This document shows, piece by piece, positions 35,468 to 45,043 of a DNA stretch of 64,000 nucleotides. The number at the start of each line of letters is the position of its first letter. Position 1 is the stretch's first letter. Under the pieces are notes generated by a model. The model saw only the letters and a program-made list of their open reading frames with translations, ran no database searches and had not been told where the DNA came from. The stretch comes from Bacteroidota bacterium (GTDB lineage Bacteria; Bacteroidota; Bacteroidia; CAILMK01; JAAYUY01). The stretch spans positions 1 to 64,000 of the forward strand of contig JADHTG010000007.1 of NCBI GenBank assembly GCA_016776505.1, given 5' to 3'. The position numbers and the translations under genes are program-made.

Positions 35468-36874
35468 CTAGGTGTTATAACCTAAAATGCTCAGCATATC
35501 ATCTACAGATTGCTCACTCCGATACACATAATCCACAAAATTACCTTTTTCATCCCTGTCAATGATCACATGTTTTGGAGATGGAATTAAACAATGTTTG
35601 ATCCCTCCATATCCGCTGATTGAATCCTGGTATGCACCGGTATGGAAAAAGCCCAAATAGAGTGGTTCCTCGTCTTTTACTGGGTAGGAAGGTAGTAAAA
35701 GTTGTTGATTTAAATCTTCTGAATTATAATAGTCTGAGCGGTCGCAGCTGATTCCACCAATATTTACTTTGGTGTATTCATTGTCCCATTTATTTATTGG
35801 GAGTAAAATAAACTTTTCGTGAAGAGACCAGGCATCCGGAATTGTGTTCATCAGGCTGCTGTCTACTATATACCAAAGCTCAGCATCATTTTGCTTTTTT
35901 TGTTCTACTACAGAAAAAATAATTGCACCACTTTCTCCAACAGTATATTTTCCAAATTCCGTATAAATATCAGGTTCCTCAACATTTTCGTTGATGCAAG
36001 CTGTTTTTATATTCTTGATAATTTCACGAATCATGTATTCGTAATCATACTCAAAGCCCAAATTGTTTCGTATAGGAAAGCCTCCTCCCAGATTCAATGA
36101 GTCCAAATCTTTAGATTGTTTCTTCATCTCCACGAATAACTTGATTGCTTTTTGAAACTCACCCCAATAGTATAAGCTATCTTTAATGCCGGAATCAACA
36201 AAAAAATGAAGCATTTTAAAAGTGACATTTTTATTGTTTTCAATTCGTTCTTTATAAAAACTAAGCAATTCTGTATGACGAATCCCTAAACGGGATGTAT
36301 AGTATGAAGATTGGGGTTCTTCATCTATGGCCATCCGGATCCCTATCTTAATCTTCATCCCTTCCGCCATTTTTTCAATTTTATTGAGTTCATCTTCACT
36401 ATCCAGGATAATAACAGAATTCGTAAAACCTTCTTTATAAAGACGGATTATTTTATGAATATAATCGTCACTTTTATAGCCATTATGCAACAGGGTGATT
36501 GATTTTTGTATTTCTCCCCTTCGATACAGTTTTTCTATAAGATCAATATCAAATGAGGAGGAAGTTTCTAAATTTACATTATGCTTTAATGCTGCACTGA
36601 TTACATGATGAAAATGGCAGCATTTGGTGCAATAGCAAAAATGATATTTGCCGTTATAATTATTTGCTCTTAATGCCCTTTTGAATAAATTTCTTGCTTT
36701 TTTTATTTGGTCTCCAATCCGAGGTAAATAAATCAATTTGAAAGGAGTACCATACTTTTTGATCAAATATTTAAGAGAAACACCATAAAATGTAAGATAC
36801 CCTTCCTGAAGATCAAAGCCTTCCTGTGGAAAATAAAATGTTTGCTCTACCAGGTCAAAATATGTATTTTTCAT
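35468..36874 (-). CDS. speA: Arginine decarboxylase (short fold-III PLP type)
   Basis: Arginine to agmatine. 468 residues, shorter than the roughly 630-residue SpeA of Escherichia coli but like the short Bacteroidota forms. PLP lysine in YHFCYCTKCCHF, followed by LETSSSFDIDLIEKL; SLNLGGGFPIRNN is the glycine-rich phosphate loop; IGGISCDRSDYYN carries the substrate-site cysteine-aspartate; GYGGIKHCLIP ends the barrel. Operon with agmatinase and the DHS-like gene. Unusual feature: a CTKCC cysteine cluster at the active-site lysine. Confidence 0.9.
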   Translation of the reverse strand: MKNTYFDLVEQTFYFPQEGFDLQEGYLTFYGVSLKYLIKKYGTPFKLIYLPRIGDQIKKARNLFKRALRANNYNGKYHFCYCTKCCHFHHVISAALKHNVNLETSSSFDIDLIEKLYRRGEIQKSITLLHNGYKSDDYIHKIIRLYKEGFTNSVIILDSEDELNKIEKMAEGMKIKIGIRMAIDEEPQSSYYTSRLGIRHTELLSFYKERIENNKNVTFKMLHFFVDSGIKDSLYYWGEFQKAIKLFVEMKKQSKDLDSLNLGGGFPIRNNLGFEYDYEYMIREIIKNIKTACINENVEEPDIYTEFGKYTVGESGAIIFSVVEQKKQNDAELWYIVDSSLMNTIPDAWSLHEKFILLPINKWDNEYTKVNIGGISCDRSDYYNSEDLNQQLLLPSYPVKDEEPLYLGFFHTGAYQDSISGYGGIKHCLIPSPKHVIIDRDEKGNFVDYVYRSEQSVDDMLSILGYNT

Positions 36875-37011
36875 TGGCTAATCAGGCATAAAAAGAGGTT
36901 AAAGTGAAACAAATAATCATGTGCAAATAAACTATTTTTTTTTGATTTTCAAGCTTTTAGGATGAATAATTTTGCAGGGATATTGAAAATGTTCTGAGGC
37001 CTTTATAGCTT

Positions 37012-38055
37012 TTATGCTTTTTTCAGCGTAAAACTAAAAGTAGTTCCAAGCTTTGGTGTGCTTCTTACATTTATATTTTGTTCGTGAGCCTCTATGATGT
37101 GCTTCACAATTGCAAGGCCAAGCCCGCTTCCTCCTTCGCTTCTCGATCTTGCTTTATCGACACGGTAAAAGCGCTCAAATAACCTGGGGAGATGTTCAGC
37201 GCTTATGCCAGGTCCATCATCTGACACTTCCACTAAAATGTTTTCATGCATGTCGTAAAAGCCAATTAATGTTTTGCCATTGTCTTTTCCATATTTAAGG
37301 GAATTGGATATCAGATTAATCAAAACCGTTTTGATTTTATCCAAATCAGCAAGCACATAAAAACTCTTGTTAGATCCCTCTTTAAACGACATATTGATAT
37401 GATGGCGCTTTTTTAAAAACTCAAGCGATTCAAACACCTCCTGGCATAATAGATGAATGTCAAAAGTTTTCAGTTCAAGGGGTATGTCACCTGTTTCCAG
37501 GCGTGAAATAATTTCCAGATCATTCACTATTTCAGACAAATTATCCAGGTTCTTTGCAGCTTTAACCAGGTATTTTTGGTTTACTGATGGATCATTTAAG
37601 CCACCATCCAACAGGCTATGAACAAATCCCTGAATGTTGAAAATGGGTGTTTTCAATTCATGTGAAACATTAGCAAGGAATTCCCTCCTGAATGTTTCAA
37701 CGTTTTTAAGCTGAGTTAACTCGATGTTTTTACTTTTTGCCCACTCAGCCACTTCTTCATTTATTTCACTGATAATATCCTCTTTCAGCTCTATTTTAAA
37801 CTTATTCTTATCTCCTTTGAATTTTAAATTATGAATTGATTTGTAGATCAGTTTTATTTTCCTGTAGATAAAAAATTCCAGCGTATAGCCAAATACAATA
37901 TATGAAATAAGCCAGGTAATTGAGACGATGATAAGAACTATATACCATGGATGGATTTGAACGGGAACAAGCACCAAAAGATAAAGAATACCCACTATTA
38001 ATGAAATAATGCTTGAATTGAGAAGAGCTAACTGAAAAGGAGTGAGGTTTTTCAT
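37012..38055 (-). CDS. Sensor histidine kinase (PhoR-like)
   Basis: 347 residues. Two N-terminal membrane helices (about 9-31 and 38-60) with almost no periplasmic loop, a linker without a clear PAS domain, H-box FLANVSHELKTPIFNIQGF, N-box VLINLISNSLKYG, G1 VEVSDDGPGIS, and G2 EGGSGLGLAIVKHI. It follows the response regulator by 43 bases. The short sensor suggests it senses the membrane or a partner, as PhoR does with phosphate transport; the signal is not known. Confidence 0.92.
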   Translation of the reverse strand: MKNLTPFQLALLNSSIISLIVGILYLLVLVPVQIHPWYIVLIIVSITWLISYIVFGYTLEFFIYRKIKLIYKSIHNLKFKGDKNKFKIELKEDIISEINEEVAEWAKSKNIELTQLKNVETFRREFLANVSHELKTPIFNIQGFVHSLLDGGLNDPSVNQKYLVKAAKNLDNLSEIVNDLEIISRLETGDIPLELKTFDIHLLCQEVFESLEFLKKRHHINMSFKEGSNKSFYVLADLDKIKTVLINLISNSLKYGKDNGKTLIGFYDMHENILVEVSDDGPGISAEHLPRLFERFYRVDKARSRSEGGSGLGLAIVKHIIEAHEQNINVRSTPKLGTTFSFTLKKA

Positions 38056-38098
38056 GAGTGCATTCCCTTCATTGAATCAAATTTTTAAAGGCTTTAAA

Positions 38099-38779
38099 CT
38101 AAAATTCAAATTTATAACCGATTCCTTTAATGGTTTTAATATATTCATTTCCAATCTTTTCTCTCAGTTTGCGAATGTGAACATCGATTGTTCTTTCACC
38201 CACAATAACTTCTTCTCCCCAAATAATCTTTAGAATCTCATCACGGGTAAATACTTTACCTGGTTTTGAGCTAAGGTAGGAGAGCAATTCAAATTCTTTT
38301 CGGGGAAGTGAAAATTCTTTTTCATTTTTTATCACCAGGTAGCGTTCACGGTCAATTGACAGGCTCCCAAATAATTGGATATCCTCCTGTTGGTTATCTT
38401 TGTTTCGTCTAAGCAGGGCTTTTACCCGGCTCAAAAGTACATGGGGTTTGATGGGTTTCAGGATGTAATCATCGGCACCTACATCCAAGCCAGCTACCAG
38501 CGAATAATCTTCCCCGCGGGCAGTAAGAAATGCGATAATGGTATGGTTTAACCCGGGAATACTCCTCAGTTTCCTGCAAGTTTCTATACCATCCATTCCC
38601 GGCATCATCACATCCAGTATGATCAAATCAGGAATTATGCTATTAGCTAATTCGATGGCCTCATTTCCAGTAGATGAGGTATGAACAATATATCCATCTT
38701 TTTGAAGATTATAACTAAGAAAATCCAGTGTATCATAGTCATCATCAACAATATGGATAAGTTGTTTAGGGAAACTCAT
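38099..38779 (-). CDS. OmpR/PhoB family response regulator
   Basis: 226 residues. Receiver domain with acidic pair DDDYDTLDF, phospho-acceptor Asp in DLIILDVMMPGMDG and lysine in DDYILKPIKP. C-terminal winged helix: FELLSYLSSKPGKVFTRDEI, VGERTIDVHIRKLREKIG and IKGIGYKFEF. First gene of the two-component pair with the kinase at 37012-38055. Confidence 0.94.
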   Translation of the reverse strand: MSFPKQLIHIVDDDYDTLDFLSYNLQKDGYIVHTSSTGNEAIELANSIIPDLIILDVMMPGMDGIETCRKLRSIPGLNHTIIAFLTARGEDYSLVAGLDVGADDYILKPIKPHVLLSRVKALLRRNKDNQQEDIQLFGSLSIDRERYLVIKNEKEFSLPRKEFELLSYLSSKPGKVFTRDEILKIIWGEEVIVGERTIDVHIRKLREKIGNEYIKTIKGIGYKFEF

Positions 38780-38882
38780 TTTTGTACTTTAATCGCAATG
38801 CCTGAACAAATAATTGAATGAAAATTCGTTCACAAAATGAGAATGTAAATAGATAAGACTTGAAGAAAATAATTATTTTGCA

Positions 38883-39347
38883 TTATATATCGTCTTCAAT
38901 AATATCCATACCGTGTTCAGTGCTTGGTGGCAAATCTTCAACTGAAGGATTATCACTTCCTGAACTTCTTCTGTATCTTTGGTCCGATGAACTCGATCGC
39001 TTGTAATATTTGATGAATCCAAACAGGAGCCTTTTTGAAGTGTTCAGCGTTTCTAACATAGATTCAAGCAATTCATCATCGATATGTCCCAATTTATTGG
39101 CCAGATAAATGTGAGATTCTACTTCATAAATCAGGTCTCTTGATCGAAACAAATGACGAAGTGATTCTTTTCCATGTTTTCGACTTGCTGCAGCTGAAAC
39201 GTTTGCCGGAATATTGGTAACCGTTCTTCTGATTTGTGCTGATAATCCGTAATTATCTGAATCAGGGAATTCAGAAGTAATCTCATAACAGCGCTTGGCA
39301 AGTTCGATTGCTGCCTTCCACACTTCAAGTTCTGTAATCTGCATCAT
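38883..39347 (-). CDS. Four-helix bundle (S23-type) protein
   Basis: 154 residues. The family pattern is intact in the first 115: LEVWKAAIELAKRCYEITSE, YGLSAQIRRTVTNIPANVSA, LRHLFRSRDLIYEVESHIYL and LGHIDDELLESMLETLNTSK. The remaining tail (SSSSDQRYRRSSGSDNPSVE onward) is a low-complexity Ser/Arg then acidic extension that most family members lack. It starts 22 bases after gcvT. Function unknown; relatives occur as inserts in 23S rRNA genes and elsewhere. A dead relative sits at 7441-7815. Confidence 0.85.
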   Translation of the reverse strand: MMQITELEVWKAAIELAKRCYEITSEFPDSDNYGLSAQIRRTVTNIPANVSAAASRKHGKESLRHLFRSRDLIYEVESHIYLANKLGHIDDELLESMLETLNTSKRLLFGFIKYYKRSSSSDQRYRRSSGSDNPSVEDLPPSTEHGMDIIEDDI

Positions 39348-39369
39348 AATGATAAATTATTAGATAGCG

Positions 39370-40461
39370 TTAAGTAATTTTTTTATAAAAAGGTAATTTT
39401 ACAACTTTAGCTTGTAATAGCTTATTTCGTGATTGAACAATCAATTCAGTATCAGCTTTTGAAAAAGCTTTTAAAACATATCCCAAGGCAATGTTTCTTC
39501 CCGTATAAGGAGATTGAGTCCCGGATGTAATCTCACCGATTATTTCTTCATCTCTGTTTAAGATAATCATATGCTGACGAGGAATACCCTTATCTATAAG
39601 TTCAATTCCAACTAATTTTTTTGTAACCCCTTCTTCCTTCAATTTCAGGTGATAATCTTTCATCATGAAATCTTTATTGAACTTAGTAATCCAGCCAAGT
39701 CCGGCTTCAATGGGAGATGTGGTGTCATCGATGTCATTTCCATACAAACAAAATCCAACTTCCAGTCGTAAAGTATCTCGTGCTCCCAATCCGATGGGTT
39801 TTATTCCAAACGGGGCTCCTGCTTCCAGCACTTTATCCCAAATTTCAGGCATGTATTCATTTTGGCAATAAAGCTCAAAACCTCCTGATCCTGTGTATCC
39901 TGTGGCAGAAATGAGGACATCCGGAATGCCTGAGAAATGAACCGATGTAAATGTATAATAAGGGATATCATCAAGGGGAACATCTGTTAATCCCTGAAGT
40001 GCTTTTAAAGCTTTGGGTCCCTGTACGGCAACTTGTGCTATCTGATCTGAAATATTCTCCAGCTCAACATCATAGTTTTTAGCCAGCTTGTTTATCCAAT
40101 CCCAGTCCTTTTCTATATTTGAAGCATTTACTACAAGAAAATAAGAGTTTTTATCATGACAATAAACCAGCAAGTCATCCACTATTCCCCCCTGATCATT
40201 TGGGAAGCAAGTGTACTGGATTTTACCTGTATGAAGAGCTGAAACATCATTGGAAGTAACGTATTGAAGGAAATTGAGAGCATCATTGCCTGTTACTGTG
40301 AACTCTCCCATATGTGATACATCAAATATACCGAGGTGATCTCTAACTGTATTGTGTTCAATTTTAATTCCCTCGTAGTAAACAGGCATATTAAATCCTG
40401 CGAATGGAACCATTTTAGCCCCAAGGGCAATGTGCTTGTCGGTTAATGCAGTAGATTTCAT
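39370..40461 (-). CDS. gcvT: Glycine cleavage system T protein (aminomethyltransferase)
   Basis: Transfers the methylene of glycine to tetrahydrofolate, releasing ammonia. 363 residues, normal. MVPFAGFNMPVYYEGIKIEH, the conserved FDVSHMGEFTVTG, YTGSGGFELYC, GARDTLRLEVGFCLYGND and TSGTQSPYTGRNIALGYV are all present. The P and H genes are not adjacent. glyA, which works with it in one-carbon supply, is far off at 56020-57297. It starts the transcript with the four-helix bundle gene. Confidence 0.96.
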   Translation of the reverse strand: MKSTALTDKHIALGAKMVPFAGFNMPVYYEGIKIEHNTVRDHLGIFDVSHMGEFTVTGNDALNFLQYVTSNDVSALHTGKIQYTCFPNDQGGIVDDLLVYCHDKNSYFLVVNASNIEKDWDWINKLAKNYDVELENISDQIAQVAVQGPKALKALQGLTDVPLDDIPYYTFTSVHFSGIPDVLISATGYTGSGGFELYCQNEYMPEIWDKVLEAGAPFGIKPIGLGARDTLRLEVGFCLYGNDIDDTTSPIEAGLGWITKFNKDFMMKDYHLKLKEEGVTKKLVGIELIDKGIPRQHMIILNRDEEIIGEITSGTQSPYTGRNIALGYVLKAFSKADTELIVQSRNKLLQAKVVKLPFYKKIT

Positions 40462-40694
40462 TAGGAATAATCAGTTCAATTAGTATTACGTTTGCGTAAG
40501 ATTTAAGCCTTTTAATGCGAAACCGTATACAAATATCGATTATTTGCTTAAATAATGACATTATTAAAAATATAATTTCAGCAATTTATATTTAATATCA
40601 AAAAGATGTGAATAAAAGATTTTTATCAAATTGAAGCAAAAAGATTTATACAAGCTTGGTTCAAATTATTTTCGGACATAGTAATTCAGATTCT

Positions 40695-41843
40695 TCAGCT
40701 GAGTTTCTTAAGTGCTTTCCACCATCTTTCAGGAATCTCTCCTTTAGTCGACAATTCATAATCTTTATAAGAGCAAGGGAATAGTTCTTTTCCAATGTAG
40801 TTTTTCTTTTTATGGCTAACAGGGACTTCCATCCACCAACGATTGCTTTTTTTACTTTTATAAAATACCATTTCGTGAATATTCGATTGATCTGTGCTTA
40901 TGTATTTTACAAAAGTACTGCTGTCATTAAACTTTCCCTCTGTGATCCGGTGGTACACACCATCTGTAAAATACCAAATCATTTGGGCAATTAGCTGAGC
41001 TGTCTGGCTTCTTTTGTCTTTCTGAGAATTGTATTCATAAATAGCTGCTGAAGACAGATTATTACTCATTCCCGCAATTCTGGCAATTCTGCAGGCTTCC
41101 TCGGCAAATAATCCACTTGGAGATGGAAAATTACATCCTGAAGAGTCAGCTTGACGAATGGCTGAAATATCAAAGGAAAGGAGATCTCCACTTCTGACAA
41201 TGGGTTCAATTTCATCAAAAGAATCTCTTATTTTACCTAAACGGATCAAGTCGAAATGATAATTTTCCAATAGTTTTAATATTCTGTTGTCAGTTTGATG
41301 CGATTGAAATGCGAGTTGACACAAATTAAAAAGAAAAGGAGGTTCTTTCACCAGTATTTTTGACAGGTAATTGTCTTCATGTAACTCCCCGCTATCATCC
41401 AGGTTTAAATCTATTCTTGAGTCCACGTTGATGATGTTGACGTACTTCTCAAGGTATTCATAAGCCAGGTATTGTGCATAGGTTAATTCCTGGCTGTTGC
41501 CGATTAATAGGGGTATTAATCCAGAGGTAATTAACTCGCTGAGTGTAAATCCTAATTTTTCCTGTATTTTACCGTCCTGGTGATCAAACATGAAGTTCCC
41601 TAAATCTGCAAAAACAGAGGCATACTCTAATTTTGTCATGGAATATAAATGACTTCTAATATGGTTTGCTTCAAAATTTGAATCCTCTGAAATAATTCCG
41701 ATCAATGCAATTTTTTTACCGTCTAAAATTGGAAATAATTTCTCATGAATGGCTACGCTATTAATCCAGCAATCGGAGGAATAATTCTTGACGTTTAGTT
41801 CATCTTCCACATGAATGGGGATGAAATTTTCACTCAGGCTCAT
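40695..41843 (-). CDS. Ureohydrolase-fold protein with degenerate metal site (formimidoylglutamase-like)
   Basis: 382 residues with the arginase/agmatinase fold. The places where metal ligands belong are altered: IGNSQELTYAQYLAYE replaces the GGxH region, INVDSRIDLN replaces DAHxD (His lost), and LLSFDISAIRQADSSG replaces the DxDxxDP region (second Asp lost). The intact agmatinase at 34586-35440 is a useful comparison. Proteins of this kind in Bacteroidota are often labelled formimidoylglutamase, but a catalytic binuclear manganese site looks unlikely. The product SFDIS and long C-terminal half (KKSNRWWMEVPVSHKKKNYI) are well kept, so it is not a decaying gene. Confidence 0.8.
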   Translation of the reverse strand: MSLSENFIPIHVEDELNVKNYSSDCWINSVAIHEKLFPILDGKKIALIGIISEDSNFEANHIRSHLYSMTKLEYASVFADLGNFMFDHQDGKIQEKLGFTLSELITSGLIPLLIGNSQELTYAQYLAYEYLEKYVNIINVDSRIDLNLDDSGELHEDNYLSKILVKEPPFLFNLCQLAFQSHQTDNRILKLLENYHFDLIRLGKIRDSFDEIEPIVRSGDLLSFDISAIRQADSSGCNFPSPSGLFAEEACRIARIAGMSNNLSSAAIYEYNSQKDKRSQTAQLIAQMIWYFTDGVYHRITEGKFNDSSTFVKYISTDQSNIHEMVFYKSKKSNRWWMEVPVSHKKKNYIGKELFPCSYKDYELSTKGEIPERWWKALKKLS

Positions 41844-41862
41844 GATTATAGATTTTGAAGAA

Positions 41863-41870
41863 CAAAGCTA
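41863..41870 (-). promoter_or_regulatory. Candidate -7 box (TAGCTTTG)
   Basis: Minus-strand TAGCTTTG lies 19 bases before the ureohydrolase-like ATG. No -33 partner. Confidence 0.3.
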
Positions 41871-41960
41871 CTAATCAATACCTACTTAATTATGTTAAAT
41901 TATGCACAGCCCTTGTTCAGAATGGCTGGAATGAGGAGGTTCTAATTAGTCATTATTCCC

Positions 41961-41968
41961 TAATTTTG
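41961..41968 (+). promoter_or_regulatory. Candidate -7 box (TAATTTTG)
   Basis: TAATTTTG lies 17 bases before the epimerase ATG at 41986, and would drive the epimerase-uvrB unit. No -33 partner. Confidence 0.32.
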
Positions 41969-41985
41969 AAGCCTCAAGAATTTTT

Positions 41986-43002
41986 ATGATATTGATAAGT
42001 GGAGCTACAGGATTTCTGGGTTCATATCTGCTATACCGGTTAATTAAGGAAGGACACAAGATAAGGGCTGTAAAGCGTACTTCAAGCAACTTCAAGCAAG
42101 TGAAAATTGCTTTTGATTTTATGAATAAGGGCCACTTTAAAGATTTTGACAGCTATCAAGAGAAAATCGAATGGATAGATGCGGATTTAACTGAATTAGA
42201 TGATTTAAAACCTGCTTTTCAGGATGTTTCAGAAGTGTTTCATTTATCAGGGGTGGTCAGTTTTCAGGCAAAAGATAAGCTGGCTGTTCTTAGCGGAAAT
42301 GTGGGTGCAACGAAAAATATGGTCAACCTTTCCTTACAAAACGGGATAAAGCGATTTCATTTTGCAAGCTCTATCTCATCCCTGGGAAGAGGAAATGAAG
42401 CTCAGGTGGATGAGTCTGACCTCAGTACTCAAAAATCATCTAATTCCATTTATGGCATGAGCAAATTGATGTCGGAACTTGAGGTTTGGAGAGCGTTTAA
42501 TGAAGGATCAAAAGGAATAATCATCAACCCGGGTGTTGTAATTGGACCGGCTATAGAGGAAAATGATATAAGCAAAATTTTTCGATTGCTTCAAAAAGGA
42601 TTTAACTATTATACCACCGGAATTAATGGCTATGTGGATGTCAGGGACGTTGCTGATTTCATGTATGAGATGAGTCGGGATGAGGAATTGTTCAATGAAC
42701 GTTATCTACTGGTTTCCGAAAATGTAAGTTATAAAGATCTATTTGCCCTGGTGGATGCAGGCTTTGGACTTCAAAATGTCAAAAAAGAAGCAAATGATAA
42801 AATGAGTCGATTGGTTTCTTTAGCCGACCGCTTACGGGCATTTGTCACCAGGTCAAATCCCATTATTACAGCTGAACTTTTAAGGCTGGCAACGAGCAAG
42901 TATTATTATGATAATTCAAAAGTAAAAAAAGCCTTAAACAAGGAGTTTATCTCTATCGGGCAGTCAGTTGCCGATACCTGTGAATACTTAAAATATGCTT
43001 AA
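41986..43002 (+). CDS. NAD-dependent epimerase/dehydratase family protein
   Basis: 338 residues, extended short-chain dehydrogenase. ISGATGFLGSYLLYRLI binds NAD(P); VFHLSGVVSF, FASSISSLGR, catalytic YGMSKLMSE and GIIINPGVVIGPA follow. It resembles dihydroflavonol-reductase-like members rather than nucleotide-sugar epimerases. The substrate cannot be assigned. Its stop is directly followed by the GTG start of uvrB with no spacer, which suggests translational coupling. Confidence 0.88.
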   Translation: MILISGATGFLGSYLLYRLIKEGHKIRAVKRTSSNFKQVKIAFDFMNKGHFKDFDSYQEKIEWIDADLTELDDLKPAFQDVSEVFHLSGVVSFQAKDKLAVLSGNVGATKNMVNLSLQNGIKRFHFASSISSLGRGNEAQVDESDLSTQKSSNSIYGMSKLMSELEVWRAFNEGSKGIIINPGVVIGPAIEENDISKIFRLLQKGFNYYTTGINGYVDVRDVADFMYEMSRDEELFNERYLLVSENVSYKDLFALVDAGFGLQNVKKEANDKMSRLVSLADRLRAFVTRSNPIITAELLRLATSKYYYDNSKVKKALNKEFISIGQSVADTCEYLKYA

Positions 43003-45027
43003 GTGAATTTTAAATTACATTCGGATTATTCACCGCAAGGTGATCAGCAAGAGGCAATTGAGCAGCTTATCAAAGGGATAAGGAATGATGAAAAGTACCA
43101 GGTTTTACTGGGAGTAACTGGTTCAGGCAAAACCTTTACTTTGGCCAATGTAGTACAGGAGGTAAAAAAACCTACACTGGTTTTAAGTCACAATAAAACA
43201 TTGGTTGCACAGCTATATGGTGAGTTTAAGCAGTTTTTTCCTGAAAATGCAGTTGAATATTTCGTTTCTTATTATGATTATTATCAACCTGAAGCATTTC
43301 TTCCTGCAAGCAATACGTATATCGAAAAAGATTTAAGCATTAATGATGAAATCGAAAAACTGCGACTCAGGGCCACTTCTTCCCTGCTGTCAGGCCGCAG
43401 AGATGTGATTGTGGTTGCTTCTGTTTCCTGTATTTATGGTATTGGAAACCCAGAATCTTTTAAAGATGCGACCATTACTTTAAAAGTGGGTGATGAAATT
43501 AACAGGAAGCAATTCCTGCTTCAATTAATTGACAGCCTGTACGTCAGGACAAATATTGAATTGAATAATGGTACCTTCAGGGTAGCAGGCGATGTAGTTG
43601 ATATTTTTGCCTCTTATGCGGAAGAAGCATTTCGGGTGAGCTTTTTGGGAAATGTAATTGAAAAGATAGAAAGCATACATCCCAAAACAGGTCGGAGACT
43701 GGAAAAACTGGATACCGTTGTTATTTTTCCTGCGAACCTGTTTGTTACTCCACCTGATGTGATACAGCTTGCGCTTGAAGAGATCAGGAATGATTTACTG
43801 GATCAAACATCTTATTTTGACAACATAGGTAAACATTTGGAAGCCAGGCGATTGAATGAAAGAGTGAATCTGGACATGGAAATGATAAAGGAATTGGGTT
43901 ATTGTTCCGGAATAGAAAATTATTCCCGTTATTTTGACAGGCGGCAGCCAGGAGACAGGCCATTTTGCCTGCTTGACTATTTTCCCAAAGACTACCTGAT
44001 GATAGTGGATGAAAGTCATGTAACGATTCCACAGGTAAGGGGAATGAATGCAGGCGACTTATCCCGTAAAAATGTGCTTGTTGAATATGGTTTCAGGCTG
44101 CCAGCAGCATTAGATAACCGGCCTTTAAATGTTACTGAATTTGAAAATATCCAAAACCAGGTAGTGTTTATGAGCGCTACTCCGGGACCCTATGAACTTG
44201 AGAAAACAGGTGGATCCATAGTGGAACAGATTGTCCGGCCAACCGGATTAATTGATCCTATGATTGAAATACGACCCTGCCAGAACCAGATTGATGATCT
44301 ACTGGCTGAAATTGATGAAAGAACGAAGGTGAATGAAAGAGTTCTGGTAACCACATTAACCAAGCGAATGTCAGAAGAATTAAGCAAGTACATGCTAAAC
44401 ATCCATATCAAATCGCGCTATTTGCATTCTGAAGTGGATACACTGGAGCGAATTGAAATTTTACGGGACCTGCGTCTTGGGAAATTTGATGTACTGATAG
44501 GGATCAATTTACTGAGAGAAGGCCTTGATTTGCCTGAAGTCTCCCTGGTTGCGATATTGGATGCCGATAAGGAAGGATTCCTCAGATCGGAAACCTCACT
44601 GACGCAAACAGCAGGACGTGCAGCCCGGAATATCAATGGAAAAGTTATTATGTATGCCGACAAGGTGACCGGAAGCATGCAGCGTACAATTGATGAAACC
44701 AATAGAAGACGTGAAAAACAATTGCATTACAACCGGATTCATCACATTAGCCCGACCAGTATTAAAAAATCTGTGGAACAAATCATGGAACAAACTTCTC
44801 TGGCTGATTCTCAAAAGAAACAGGATGTATTTGATTTCGGACAGGAAAAAATGAACCTGGTAGCTGACCCGGTCATAGCCTATATGAATCGGGAGCAAAT
44901 GGAAAAAGCCATTGCGGACACAGAAAAGAAAATGAAAAAATCAGCAAAAGAACTCGATTTCATCATGGCAGCTCAATTCAGGGATGAATTGTTCGAATTA
45001 AGAAAAATATTTAAGGAAAGGTTTTAA
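43003..45027 (+). CDS. uvrB: Excinuclease ABC subunit B
   Basis: Damage-verification helicase-like subunit of nucleotide excision repair. 674 residues. GTG start abutting the previous stop; MNFKLHSDYSPQGDQQEAIE is the expected N-terminus. Walker A GVTGSGKTFTLANV, the beta-hairpin YYDYYQPEAFLPASNTYIEK, Walker B MIVDESH, motif V/VI GINLLREGLDLPEVSLVAIL and QTAGRAARN, and the C-terminal UvrC-binding coil (MEKAIADTEKKMKKSAKELD) are complete. Confidence 0.98.
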   Translation: MNFKLHSDYSPQGDQQEAIEQLIKGIRNDEKYQVLLGVTGSGKTFTLANVVQEVKKPTLVLSHNKTLVAQLYGEFKQFFPENAVEYFVSYYDYYQPEAFLPASNTYIEKDLSINDEIEKLRLRATSSLLSGRRDVIVVASVSCIYGIGNPESFKDATITLKVGDEINRKQFLLQLIDSLYVRTNIELNNGTFRVAGDVVDIFASYAEEAFRVSFLGNVIEKIESIHPKTGRRLEKLDTVVIFPANLFVTPPDVIQLALEEIRNDLLDQTSYFDNIGKHLEARRLNERVNLDMEMIKELGYCSGIENYSRYFDRRQPGDRPFCLLDYFPKDYLMIVDESHVTIPQVRGMNAGDLSRKNVLVEYGFRLPAALDNRPLNVTEFENIQNQVVFMSATPGPYELEKTGGSIVEQIVRPTGLIDPMIEIRPCQNQIDDLLAEIDERTKVNERVLVTTLTKRMSEELSKYMLNIHIKSRYLHSEVDTLERIEILRDLRLGKFDVLIGINLLREGLDLPEVSLVAILDADKEGFLRSETSLTQTAGRAARNINGKVIMYADKVTGSMQRTIDETNRRREKQLHYNRIHHISPTSIKKSVEQIMEQTSLADSQKKQDVFDFGQEKMNLVADPVIAYMNREQMEKAIADTEKKMKKSAKELDFIMAAQFRDELFELRKIFKERF

Positions 45028-45043
45028 GCGAATAGTACAGCTA

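Noticed and set aside
43003-43005. Possible misassigned uvrB start because it is GTG with no spacer
   Set aside because: The protein from this GTG matches the usual UvrB N-terminus exactly, so the abutting start is accepted.
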